Origin: Acinetobacter lwoffii
GTDB lineage: Bacteria > Pseudomonadota > Gammaproteobacteria > Pseudomonadales > Moraxellaceae
DNA: 64,000 bases
Assembly: GCF_019343495.1 (NCBI RefSeq)
Contig: NZ_CP072549.1
Coordinates: 1,612,001-1,676,000, forward strand
Direction: 5' to 3'
The notes beneath the pieces were generated by a model. It was not told where the DNA came from and made no database searches. It worked only from the letters and a program-made list of their open reading frames with translations. Shown in pieces: positions 54,639 through 64,000 of the stretch. Within the stretch, counting starts at the first letter, position 1. Each line of letters begins with the position of its first letter. The position numbers and the translations under genes were made by a program.

Positions 54639-55208
54639 ATGGGATTTTTGATTTTATGTTTGATCATTGTGGCGCTGATTGTCACGATTATCATGATCCG
54701 CAACAGTATTGTCCGTCATCACAACGCCACGATTCGCGCCTGGTCGGATGTCGCCAGTTATGAACGGCAAAAACTGAAAATTCTGGATGGGCTGCAACCG
54801 CTGGTCGAGCAATACTCGAGTTTTGAAAAAGGCACGCTAGAAAAAGTCACCGAACTGCGTCAGAACATCATGAACCTGAATATCAAGGATGCCGATATTG
54901 GACAATTACAACGCATTGAAAGTCTGAACAAACAGTTAATGCATAGCCTGAATGTCGTGATTGAAAATTATCCGGAACTGAAAGCCAATGACATCTATCT
55001 GAAAATGATGGCTGAAATTGAAGAACAGAATGAAAATGTCGGTGCAGCGATTACCATTTATAATCGCAATGTCGAGCTGTTTAACAACCAGATCCAGATT
55101 TTTCCGCACAACATCATTAATAATATGTTACTCAGAAAAAAAGTGGTACGTCCATTCCGTGATCAAAGCGTGACACAGAATTTTGATTACCGTCCGAACT
55201 TTCACTGA
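54639..55208 (+). CDS. LemA-family protein
   Basis: A 189-residue LemA-like protein: one N-terminal transmembrane helix (GFLILCLIIVALIVTIIMI), then a helical-bundle domain beginning RNSIVRHHNATIRAWSDV, matching the LemA start. The GGGGAG ribosome-binding site lies 7 bases before the ATG at 54639. LemA proteins are of unknown role, sometimes linked to secretion or envelope stress. It is preceded by the membrane protein at 53561 and followed by the broken gene at 55322, suggesting one small operon. Confidence 0.85.
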   Translation: MGFLILCLIIVALIVTIIMIRNSIVRHHNATIRAWSDVASYERQKLKILDGLQPLVEQYSSFEKGTLEKVTELRQNIMNLNIKDADIGQLQRIESLNKQLMHSLNVVIENYPELKANDIYLKMMAEIEEQNENVGAAITIYNRNVELFNNQIQIFPHNIINNMLLRKKVVRPFRDQSVTQNFDYRPNFH

Positions 55209-55321
55209 GTGAACAGTAAGATCTGATAAAATTTTGCATCCTTGGCGCATTAACTTATTATAAAAATAGCCAAGGATGCGGCTGTACCTATCTAAAACTT
55301 ATAATATAAAGAATAAAAATT

Positions 55322-56164
55322 ATGCTGGATTATTTAGAGCACTTGCAACAGAGGCTGGTCGAGGAATTTTATCGGTTATACGACCATTATCAGGATGATC
55401 AAATCTATGCCTGTAGTCTGGTCTTTGACGAATTTTTACTGCTGGATGATCTGGCCATTTCGACTGAACGCAGTATTTTTAAAGATCCGGAATATCTTCA
55501 GCAATATCTGGCGGAACAGGATCGCTGGAATGTCCAGAAATGGCGTTATCGGGCCCACACTTCGCCCGACTCAGGACTCACCCCCTTTAAAACCTTGCTG
55601 GCCGATTATTTTAAAACCTAGCACAGCTTTGGCCATCCGGTATTGACACAGCAAAAACAGCTGCACGCGACGCATCTGGATTTATTGCTGGATAGTTTTA
55701 AACAGGCCAAACATCGTCTTTCTGAGGCCTATGGTCTGGATCTGGATCGCATCCTGTTTTTCATGAGCCTGCCCACCCAAGTCGAATTTGAATGCCAATC
55801 TGCGCAGACACTTAATCCGGCCCATATTCATTTACAGAAATTTCTGGCATCCAGACAAACTACTCATTTACCTGCCATGCAGAAACGCTTGAAACTCTCG
55901 CAAAACGACAAGGGTATTCTGATTGATCTGGAGCAGATGCTGGTAATGGAACCTTATGACTATCTGCAAGTGGCGCAAGATACCTATTTGCTAACCTTGG
56001 AATCCTACTTTGTCGATAGCAATATTTATATCCAGAAACTGATCCAGCATATCGCTGCAATGGCCTCAGAACCGGATGGCAGCTGCGCCCTCAGCCGGGA
56101 AGATATCCAGCAGCGTTTGCAGCAGTTTTCTACACATCCACTCATTTCTACGGATGTTCCCTAG
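55322..56164 (+). pseudogene. Hypothetical gene interrupted by an in-frame TAG codon
   Basis: Two open stretches in the same frame, 55322-55621 and 55622-56164, are separated only by TAG at 55619-55621. The protein reads on naturally across it (ADYFKT, stop, HSFGHPVLTQQKQLHA), and the second part lacks an ATG near its start; a TTG at 55643 would be its only start and has no clear ribosome-binding site. A CAG-to-TAG or TGG-to-TAG change would explain it. The intact protein would be 280 residues. No domain recognised; both halves are acidic and rich in Leu and Gln. Alternatively two short proteins are made. Confidence 0.6.
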
Positions 56165-56282
56165 CTTCAGCGATAAATAAAATTACAGAGCGAATGCTCT
56201 ACAATGCTGGCGTTTAGTGTAAGAATCAAGGAAAATAGCGCCCTTTAGCTATAACAATCAGCGAACTGTTTTTTCGCCTTGA

Positions 56283-57425
<1,143 letters not shown>

Positions 57426-57525
57426 TCCATCAGCATTTGCGCTGAGGAAAAAGACAATGTAAATTGCAAGAATATGTCAATTTATTATCGAGTTGATCAC
57501 CAGTTTTTTATTTTAGGAAAATGTA

Positions 57526-57855
57526 ATGAGCCTTTTTATTTCGACTGCTCACGCTGCAGGTGAAGCTGCACAACAACCAAGCATGATGGCGAACCTTTTG
57601 ATGATTGCTGTTTTTATTGCAATCTTCTATTTCTTGATCTGGCGTCCTCAATCTAAACGTGCCAAAGAACACCGTGCTTTGGTCGACAGCCTTGGCGTTG
57701 GCAGTGAAGTGGTATTTGCAGGCGGATTAATGGGCAAAATCACCAAGATTGAAGGTGACTTCGCAGTGGTTGAATTGAGCCGTGGTGTAGAAGTCAAAGT
57801 TCAACGTGCAAGTGTGATTTCAGTCCTCCCTGAAGGCACTTTAAATAACCTTTAA
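57526..57855 (+). CDS. yajC: Sec translocon accessory subunit YajC
   Basis: A 109-residue single-pass membrane protein that associates with SecDF. One transmembrane segment (MANLLMIAVFIAIFYFLIW, residues about 21-39) precedes a soluble domain with GVGSEVVFAGGLMGKI. A hairpin terminator separates it from secD although the order yajC-secD-secF is conserved. Confidence 0.95.
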   Translation: MSLFISTAHAAGEAAQQPSMMANLLMIAVFIAIFYFLIWRPQSKRAKEHRALVDSLGVGSEVVFAGGLMGKITKIEGDFAVVELSRGVEVKVQRASVISVLPEGTLNNL

Positions 57856-57863
57856 TCAAAAAT

Positions 57864-57888
57864 AGTCGTGCCCTCGCACGACTTTTTC
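57864..57888 (+). terminator. Terminator/attenuator between yajC and secD
   Basis: AGTCGTGC and GCACGACT pair exactly around a four-base loop, followed by TTTTT. Confidence 0.8.
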
Positions 57889-57906
57889 ATTTTAAGAAGA
57901 AAACGA

Positions 57907-59805
57907 ATGCGTTACCCAGCATGGAAATATGTACTGATCCTGGTTGTCCTGGTGATCAGTACCTTATATGCCCTGCCAAGTTTGTATCCAGATGAACCTG
58001 CTGTACAGATTTCGGGTGCCAAAGCCGGTACTCAAATTGATGCAAGCATCGTACAAAAAGCAGAGCAAATTTTAAAAACTGAAAATATTGCCACCCATGA
58101 CAATAGCTTTGGCAACAATGCAGCCTTATTACGTGTAGATTCAAGTGAATCACAGCTTAAAGCCAAAGAGGCTTTACGTCGTGGTTTAGGTGATGATTAC
58201 GTGGTTGCACTGAACCTTGCCCCGACCACCCCAGAATGGCTGCAAAAAATTGGTGCCAAACCAATGAAGCTTGGCCTGGATTTACGTGGTGGTGTTCACT
58301 TCTTGCTTGAAGTGGATATGGACAAGGCCATTTCCCAGCGCATGGAAACCTCTGCGACGGATCTACGTCGTCAGTTGCGTGATAACAACCTGAAATTTAA
58401 TAGCCTGAATTTAAGCAACAACACCATTGTGATGCAGTTTGCCAACAATGATGATCGTTCTGCAACGATGGACTTCTTGCGCCGTAATGGCAATGAGTTT
58501 ACCCAGCAGGCTGTTGCGACCGAGACCGGTTCGACCTTACGTCTAAACTATACTGATGTGCGTAAGCAAGAAATTGAATCTTATGCTGTCAATCAGAACT
58601 TGACCACTTTACGTAACCGTATTAACGAGTTAGGTGTGGCAGAAGCACTGGTTCAAACTCAGGGCAGCAACCGTATTGTGGTTGAGCTTCCTGGTGTGCA
58701 GGATACCGCTGAAGCGAAACGTGTCTTAGGTCGTACCGCGAACCTCGAGTTCCGTCTGGTGTCTGACCTGAATGATCAATATATTGATCCATATACCGGT
58801 CAGGCAACGGGTGCATTGCCACCAGGCACAGAAGTCTTTGCTTATGAGTCACTGGACAGTGGTCGTCAGCTCCTATTGAACCGTAACCGTATCTTAACCG
58901 GTGAACGTGTTCAGAATGCATCAAGTGGCTTTAGCCAAGACACAGGCGGTGCTGAAGTTAACATTACCTTGGACAGCGCAGGCGGCAAACTGATGTCGGA
59001 TGCCACCCGTAATGCGGTCGGCAAACGTATGGCCGTCTTGTTCATCGAGAACAAGCAGCGTATTAATTATGTGGAAGACCCTGCGACCGGCACTCAGACT
59101 GAAGTTCGTACCCCGTATACTGAATCTGTAGTCATTAACGCTGCAACCATTCAGGCAGTACTGGGTTCTCAGTTCCGTATTACTGGCCTGGACTCGCCGC
59201 AAGAAGCTGCTGAACTTGCCTTGATGCTGCGTGCAGGTGCGTTGGCTGCGCCAATGTATTTTGTTGAAGAACGTGTAATTGGTCCAAGTCTGGGTCAAGA
59301 AAACATCGATAAAGGTGTACTTTCAACTCAGATCGGTTTCCTTCTGGTCGCCATCTGGATGGTGGTATTCTTCCGTCTGTTTGGTGTGATTGCCAACTTT
59401 GCCTTGGTCTTTAACCTGGCGATGATTCTGACAGTCATGTCTTGGATTGGCGCTTCCCTTACCCTTCCGGGTATTGCCGGTATCGTCATTACCATCGGTA
59501 TGGCGGTCGATGCCAACGTACTGATCTGTGAACGAATACGGGAAGAAATGAAATGGGGAGCTTCGCCAAAACAGGCGATTGTGGCCGGTTATGATCGTGC
59601 CTATAACACCATTTTCGACTCGAACTTGACCACATTCCTGGTGGCGTTCATTCTGTTCGCGATTGGTACAGGTCCGATCAAAGGCTTTGCCGTAACCCTG
59701 ATGATTGGTATTGTCTGCTCGATGTTTACTGCCATTACAGTAACGCGTGCCGTGGTACAGCTCATTTATGGCAAAAAACGTAACTTGAAAAAGTTGAGCA
59801 TTTAA
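57907..59805 (+). CDS. secD: Protein translocase subunit SecD
   Basis: With SecF it uses the proton motive force to drive late steps of Sec export. An N-terminal transmembrane helix (YVLILVVLVISTLYALPSL) precedes a large periplasmic domain (KLGLDLRGGVHFLLEVDMDK) and a cluster of five transmembrane segments at the C-terminus (from IGFLLVAIWMVVFF). ATG 57907 (MRYPAWKY) gives 632 residues; the open frame back to 57868 passes through the terminator hairpin. 11 bases separate it from secF. Confidence 0.96.
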   Translation: MRYPAWKYVLILVVLVISTLYALPSLYPDEPAVQISGAKAGTQIDASIVQKAEQILKTENIATHDNSFGNNAALLRVDSSESQLKAKEALRRGLGDDYVVALNLAPTTPEWLQKIGAKPMKLGLDLRGGVHFLLEVDMDKAISQRMETSATDLRRQLRDNNLKFNSLNLSNNTIVMQFANNDDRSATMDFLRRNGNEFTQQAVATETGSTLRLNYTDVRKQEIESYAVNQNLTTLRNRINELGVAEALVQTQGSNRIVVELPGVQDTAEAKRVLGRTANLEFRLVSDLNDQYIDPYTGQATGALPPGTEVFAYESLDSGRQLLLNRNRILTGERVQNASSGFSQDTGGAEVNITLDSAGGKLMSDATRNAVGKRMAVLFIENKQRINYVEDPATGTQTEVRTPYTESVVINAATIQAVLGSQFRITGLDSPQEAAELALMLRAGALAAPMYFVEERVIGPSLGQENIDKGVLSTQIGFLLVAIWMVVFFRLFGVIANFALVFNLAMILTVMSWIGASLTLPGIAGIVITIGMAVDANVLICERIREEMKWGASPKQAIVAGYDRAYNTIFDSNLTTFLVAFILFAIGTGPIKGFAVTLMIGIVCSMFTAITVTRAVVQLIYGKKRNLKKLSI

Positions 59806-59816
59806 GGAGATCACTG

Positions 59817-60788
59817 ATGACTGAAAATACTCAACTGAATCAAAAACAGTACGGTCGCCCGGAAGACGAACGCATTATTCCGTTTATGAAGATTGCGATG
59901 CCTGCGGCATTGTTTTCAATCCTCTTAACCGTTGCGAGTATCTTCTTTATTGCCACCAAAGGCCTGAACCTCGGTTTAGACTTTACCGGTGGTGTGGCAG
60001 CCGAATTAAACTATACCAATCCGGTCAAACCTGAAGATGTCTCCAAGGCATTGAACCAGGCAGGCTTTAATGATGCTGTGGTTCAGACTTTAGGTTCTGA
60101 ACGTGACCTGATGGTGCGTATGCCGGTTCAGGAAGATATCGAAGCTGAAGACCTGACCAAAGCTGTTACAGCCGCAGTTCAACTGCCAAATAATGCCGCA
60201 GAAGTACCGAAGGTTGATGTCGTCGGTGGACAGGTCGGTAATGAGCTCTATGTCCGTTCTGGCGGTGCTGTGGCACTTGCGCTCCTGCTGATGCTGGTCT
60301 ATGTCACCATCCGCTTTGAGGTCAAGCTGGCTATGGGTGCAGTATTGTCACTGTTCCATGATATCGTCGTTACCCTCGGGATTTTTGCGATGATGCAGTG
60401 GCCATTTGACCTGACTGTACTTGCAGCACTCCTTGCAATCATCGGTTTCTCACTGAACGATAATATCGTGGTCTCTGACCGTATCCGTGAGAACTTCCGT
60501 AAGATTCGTGGTGCAGAACCGGTCGAAATCATTAACATTGCCCTGACTGAAACCCTGCGTCGTACCATTCATACCTCTATGACCTTATTGCTCGTGGTGC
60601 TTGCCATGATGCTGATGGGTGGTGATGGTCTGAAATGGTTCTCGATCGCGATGTTTGTTGGTGTCTTTGTCGGGACCTATTCGTCGATCTATATTGGTAC
60701 AGCCTTTGCCTTGTGGCGTGGTCTAAACCGTCAGGACTTTATTGTTCAGGTGAAGCCAGAATTTGAAGACGAGAACCAGATTCCATAA
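59817..60788 (+). CDS. secF: Protein translocase subunit SecF
   Basis: Partner of SecD, 323 residues. It begins with a cytoplasmic stretch and transmembrane segment (IAMPAALFSILLTVASIFFI), carries the LNLGLDFTGGVAAELNY motif, and ends in a block of transmembrane segments (VALALLLMLVYVTIRFE onward). Directly downstream of secD with GGAG before its ATG. Confidence 0.96.
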   Translation: MTENTQLNQKQYGRPEDERIIPFMKIAMPAALFSILLTVASIFFIATKGLNLGLDFTGGVAAELNYTNPVKPEDVSKALNQAGFNDAVVQTLGSERDLMVRMPVQEDIEAEDLTKAVTAAVQLPNNAAEVPKVDVVGGQVGNELYVRSGGAVALALLLMLVYVTIRFEVKLAMGAVLSLFHDIVVTLGIFAMMQWPFDLTVLAALLAIIGFSLNDNIVVSDRIRENFRKIRGAEPVEIINIALTETLRRTIHTSMTLLLVVLAMMLMGGDGLKWFSIAMFVGVFVGTYSSIYIGTAFALWRGLNRQDFIVQVKPEFEDENQIP

Positions 60789-60812
60789 TCTGTTCTGTTT
60801 CATGTTCATCGT

Positions 60813-61496
60813 TCAGCCCGTCTTATGATGGGCTGAATTATTTCTGCTGTTTGAATATGTGGCAGTGGGAATAATCGAAATGACTGGATGGATTTTCTCA
60901 ATATCGGTTTTTTGAAAAATCACCTGTCGGTGTTCATCCAGGCTTTGGAATTCATAATGATCCTGAGCTTCGCTCACCAACTGCAAAATTAGCTGCAGGC
61001 CATTGACCAGATATATACAGAGCATGCATGAAATTGGCAACCCGGCCTGTTTGTCACAAATCAGCCACCAACCTGATTTTAAGCTGGGAAAATAATACGG
61101 CCCTGCTACCTGAATCGCATAATGCTGTGCTTGCAGATGAAAAATATCCTGATTGAATGAGAGCGCTGAATCCAGGGAGATAAGTGCAAATGCCTGCTGT
61201 TCTATTACCTGCATTTGAAACAGAGTACCTTGCGCTGGAACCGGAGCTAATTCAACTTTTGGTTCAGCCGACTGATCTAGAATGAGCACATCTAGACCCA
61301 GTTGTTGTTCCAACTCCCTTGCTGCTTTCTCGCCGATCTGGCGTTTGCTATTCAGCAATTGCGCAATATATGAGGCTGACAAGCTGAAATGTTCACAGAT
61401 CTCTTTGCCGGTTTTAAATTGCTGCGTCTCGATCAGCAAATCAATCACCTTGGCCAGATTATTTCGTCTACGTTCAAATATTTCGGTCGCGCTCAT
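60813..61496 (-). CDS. Helix-turn-helix regulator of unknown target
   Basis: A 227-residue protein. Residues about 30-75 form a Cro/cI-type HTH (TGKEICEHFSLSASYIAQLL) followed by EKAARELEQQLGL, and the rest (SGWWLICDKQAGLPISC region) is reminiscent of the S24/LexA-like C-terminal domain but lacks an evident Ser-Lys catalytic dyad. It is convergent with secF (25-base gap) and upstream of the relA terminator on the same strand. It may be a prophage-derived repressor adopted by the host. Function unknown. Confidence 0.72.
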   Translation of the reverse strand: MSATEIFERRRNNLAKVIDLLIETQQFKTGKEICEHFSLSASYIAQLLNSKRQIGEKAARELEQQLGLDVLILDQSAEPKVELAPVPAQGTLFQMQVIEQQAFALISLDSALSFNQDIFHLQAQHYAIQVAGPYYFPSLKSGWWLICDKQAGLPISCMLCIYLVNGLQLILQLVSEAQDHYEFQSLDEHRQVIFQKTDIEKIHPVISIIPTATYSNSRNNSAHHKTG

Positions 61497-61545
61497 TTTG
61501 GTTTGCTGGTCTATTTTTTATGCATGTGATTCAAATACCTTACAA

Positions 61546-61578
61546 TAAAAAAGCCCGCAATTGAATTGCAGGCTTTTT
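61546..61578 (-). terminator. Terminator after relA
   Basis: AAAAAGCC-TGCAATTCAATTGC-GGGCTTTTT with further T residues on the minus strand. Confidence 0.85.
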
Positions 61579-61596
61579 AAACTTAGGTAACAGGAA

Positions 61597-63906
61597 TTAA
61601 GTACCCTGTACCAGACGACGCGCGCTGATAATTCCCGGTTGCTGCTCAAGACGGGCCAGCAGCTTGGAAAGTTGTGCCAGACCTTTGACTTCAATCAGCA
61701 GCTTCATATTGGCAATACCATCCGCTTCCGAAATGGTATTCACCTGACGGATATTGATCTGATCCGAGAAAATCACTTGCGTGAGATCTTTGAGCAAACC
61801 GCGTCGATCATAAGCTTCCACCACAATCTGTACGCTCTGACCACGAGTCGGCTGCATTTCCCAATCGGCTTCTACCGCACGCTCAGGCTCTTGGGTGATC
61901 ATGCGCACATAGTCCGGACAGGCCACCTTATGAATGCTCACTCCACGATTCAGAGTGATATAGCCAGCGATCGATTCACCATGCACCGGTTGGCAACATT
62001 GCGCGACATGCAGTTCCACGTTATCTAAACCGTCGATCAGAATCCCGTGCGCTGACAGTGTATGACTGGCACGCGGGTTCAAGGCAGGTTTCAGCACCAG
62101 CTCAGGCTCGTCCTGATCCAGATGCATGTGACGGTTCACCTGATTAATCAGGGCATGCAGGCTGATATCACCATTGACCAGATTCACCAGAATGTCATCA
62201 CCGGTTTTGACATTGAAGTGGTTGCAATAATCACTCAGATCAATCGATTTCGGGTGAATTGCCAGACGTGATAGTTCCTTGTTCAGTACTTCACGGCCAA
62301 CTTCCAGATTCTTGCTGCGATCTTGCTGGCGGAACCAGTGGCGCAGCTTGTCCCGCGCACGGGCAGTTTTGATATAACCCAGCGAATTAACCAGCCAGTC
62401 CCGGTTCGGTTCCCGGTCTTTTTTGGTCAGAATTTCAACCTGTTCACCGGTTTTCAGAGTATAGGTCAGCGGCACATAGCGCTGATTTACCCGTGCGGCA
62501 TAGCACTTGTTCCCGACCTCGGTATGCACATGATAAGCAAAGTCGAGTACGGTCGAATCACGTGGTAGCTCTTTGATATCGCCATCACGGCTAAACACAT
62601 AGATCTTTTCGAAGCCTTCAAAATCTTGAATATGCTCAAAATTCTCTATTTCATCTTCAGATTCTTTATGTGCACTGCTTTCATTACGTTCTTGATAATG
62701 CTCAAGTACCGCACGTAAGGAATGCAGACGATGGTTAAAGGAGCGATCTGTGGTTTTCGCGCCTTCTTTATAATTAAAGTGTGAACACACCCCAAGTTCA
62801 GCTTCGTCATGCATTGCATGAGTACGAATCTGCACTTCAAGTGACTTATTCTCGGCAATCACCGCAGTATGTAAAGAACGATAACCATTGGCTTTCGGAT
62901 TGGTAATATAGTCATCAAACTGATGCGGAATGTGGCGCCAGATCTGATGCACAATACCTAAAGTGTGGTAACACTCCGGTACACTTTTCACCAGTACCCG
63001 TAGCGCACGAATATCATAGAGCTGGTCAAAGCTCAGGTTCTTGCTTTTCATTTTTCGATAAATCGAATAAATGTGTTTCACCCGGCCATTAATTTCAGCT
63101 TCGATGCCATGCTCAGCCAATTCATTGCGTAATTTATCAATCACAAACTGAATATACTGTTCACGCTCCAGACGCTTTTCATTCAGTAAGGAAGCAATTT
63201 CTTTATAACGTTCCGGCGCAAGATAACGGAAAGCCAGATCTTCCAGCTCCCACTTCAACTGAGCAATGCCCAAGCGGTGTGCCAGTGGCGAGTAAATGGT
63301 CAGAATTTCTCGGGCCACCCGTTCCTGACGCTCACGCGAGGAATTGGCCAGTTCACGCAAGGCATAGGTACGTTCGGCCAGCTTGACCAGAACGACACGT
63401 ACATCTTCGGTGACCGAGATCAGCATTTTGTAAATGCCAGACAGATGTTCACGCTGGTTATTATTGAAATGATCTTCCAGGCGTTTATTTTTTTCGATCA
63501 GCTCAGACAGCTTACCCATGGCAAGCGTACCTTTGACCAGGCTATGCACCTGTTCGCCGAACTGTTCCAATACTTCACTGAGTGGCATGACGCCTTCACG
63601 AACAGCACGATACAGCATGGCTGCGGACAAAGTATCTTCATCGACATGCAGATGCGCCAGAATATCCGCCATCTCAATACCAGTATAAAAGGTATTGGAG
63701 CGGTGCTGAACCGTACTTTGCAGCTCTCTTTCTAATGTTAAGTGGGCGACTTCTTCGAGCTGCGTTAAAGGTGCGCCATCTAATATGCCACGAACCCGAT
63801 CCAACCATTCAGTCAGATCCTGGTGTGCTTGTTCGGCATGTTCTACAGTCGTCTCCTGTGACAACTCATTGAGTCGTCCAGGGAGTTGCTCACGTACTGT
63901 GACCAT
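61597..63906 (-). CDS. relA: (p)ppGpp synthetase RelA
   Basis: Stringent-response synthetase activated by uncharged tRNA on the ribosome. 769 residues: a pseudo-hydrolase domain at the N-terminus where the HD/ED catalytic residues of SpoT are replaced (SAAMLYRAVREGVMPLSEV), the synthetase domain (HIYSIYRKMKSKNLSFDQLY, then YITNPKANGYRSLHTAVIAE and MHDEAELGVCSHFNYKEG), a TGS domain (KELPRDSTVLDFAYHVHTEV), and a C-terminal zinc-finger-like (HVAQCCQPV) and ACT region. The degenerate HD domain makes it RelA rather than SpoT. rlmD lies directly upstream, as in E. coli. Confidence 0.93.
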   Translation of the reverse strand: MVTVREQLPGRLNELSQETTVEHAEQAHQDLTEWLDRVRGILDGAPLTQLEEVAHLTLERELQSTVQHRSNTFYTGIEMADILAHLHVDEDTLSAAMLYRAVREGVMPLSEVLEQFGEQVHSLVKGTLAMGKLSELIEKNKRLEDHFNNNQREHLSGIYKMLISVTEDVRVVLVKLAERTYALRELANSSRERQERVAREILTIYSPLAHRLGIAQLKWELEDLAFRYLAPERYKEIASLLNEKRLEREQYIQFVIDKLRNELAEHGIEAEINGRVKHIYSIYRKMKSKNLSFDQLYDIRALRVLVKSVPECYHTLGIVHQIWRHIPHQFDDYITNPKANGYRSLHTAVIAENKSLEVQIRTHAMHDEAELGVCSHFNYKEGAKTTDRSFNHRLHSLRAVLEHYQERNESSAHKESEDEIENFEHIQDFEGFEKIYVFSRDGDIKELPRDSTVLDFAYHVHTEVGNKCYAARVNQRYVPLTYTLKTGEQVEILTKKDREPNRDWLVNSLGYIKTARARDKLRHWFRQQDRSKNLEVGREVLNKELSRLAIHPKSIDLSDYCNHFNVKTGDDILVNLVNGDISLHALINQVNRHMHLDQDEPELVLKPALNPRASHTLSAHGILIDGLDNVELHVAQCCQPVHGESIAGYITLNRGVSIHKVACPDYVRMITQEPERAVEADWEMQPTRGQSVQIVVEAYDRRGLLKDLTQVIFSDQINIRQVNTISEADGIANMKLLIEVKGLAQLSKLLARLEQQPGIISARRLVQGT

Positions 63907-63938
63907 ACCCGTCTCCTACTTTTAAAAACATCATTTCT

Positions 63939-64000
63939 TTAATCGTTTATTTGATTTTCTTTTTCGAACAATGCGATTGATTCAACATGTCCAGTATGTG
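63939..64000 (-). CDS. rlmD: 23S rRNA (uracil-1939-C5)-methyltransferase, C-terminal end only
   Basis: The last 20 codons are visible: HTGHVESIALFEKENQIND and a stop at 63939. HTxHVExV is the C-terminal signature of the TrmA/RlmD family, and rlmD lies upstream of relA in relatives. The rest is beyond the window. Confidence 0.7.
   Translation of the reverse strand, partial: HTGHVESIALFEKENQIND

Noticed and set aside
55643..56164. An independent gene starting at TTG 55643
   Set aside because: It has no clear ribosome-binding site and continues in frame from the preceding ORF across a single TAG, so an interrupted gene explains it better.

Overview
The window is a chromosomal segment of a gammaproteobacterium of the genus Acinetobacter, probably not A. 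baumannii itself. This rests on the gene content and order: a filABCDEF cluster beside pabB and hisC/hisD/hisG-murA-ibaG, rpoN-hpf next to an rRNA operon, a monomeric NADP isocitrate dehydrogenase, queA/tgt/yajC/secD/secF, and relA next to rlmD. Base composition looks moderately AT-rich throughout. Species was not determined; the 16S gene at 27555-29092 would settle it.

Layout. 1-6.6 kb: housekeeping genes (S-formylglutathione hydrolase, a membrane C13/caspase-like peptidase, rsmJ, uppP, tsaB, a gamma-class carbonic anhydrase, two Nudix hydrolases). 6.6-14.8 kb: the six-gene fil cluster on the minus strand (filA to filF reading right to left), an envelope or secretion locus with a filament-like secreted protein, a C39-type peptidase, two outer-membrane barrels, a repeat-bearing periplasmic protein and a lipoprotein. 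15-23.6 kb: pabB, hisC and hisD separated by intergenic palindromic repeats, then ibaG-murA-hisG, hpf and rpoN. 23.7-29.5 kb: a complete rRNA operon (16S, tRNA-Ile, tRNA-Ala, 23S, 5S) on the minus strand with two promoters, processing stems and a terminator. 29.7-30.9 kb: a frameshifted membrane-protein gene and a four-tRNA operon (Pro, Arg, His, Pro). 31-42.7 kb: nadA, argJ, a small secreted protein, secA, a 1-Cys peroxiredoxin, a phosphatase-like lipoprotein, and the tightly overlapping trpA-accD-folC-SPOR operon. 43-51.2 kb: an NhaC-family antiporter, an AraC regulator divergent from a metal-dependent hydrolase, two DUF proteins and icd. 51.3-52.4 kb: an AT-rich, probably acquired TIR-like gene wedged between icd and tRNA-Leu. 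52.5-60.8 kb: queA, a small locus around lemA including a gene interrupted by an amber codon, tgt, yajC, secD and secF. 60.8-64 kb: an HTH regulator, relA and the 3' end of rlmD.

Most of the window is core genome. The places that deserve a second look are the fil cluster (its parts resemble those of the Pseudomonas Fap functional-amyloid export system), the stand-alone TIR-like gene at 51.3 kb, two broken genes (a one-base deletion at 30.03 kb and an in-frame TAG at 55.62 kb), an 11-copy 9-bp tandem repeat in filE, and a possible small RNA downstream of the peroxiredoxin gene. No CRISPR array, insertion sequence or prophage was seen.
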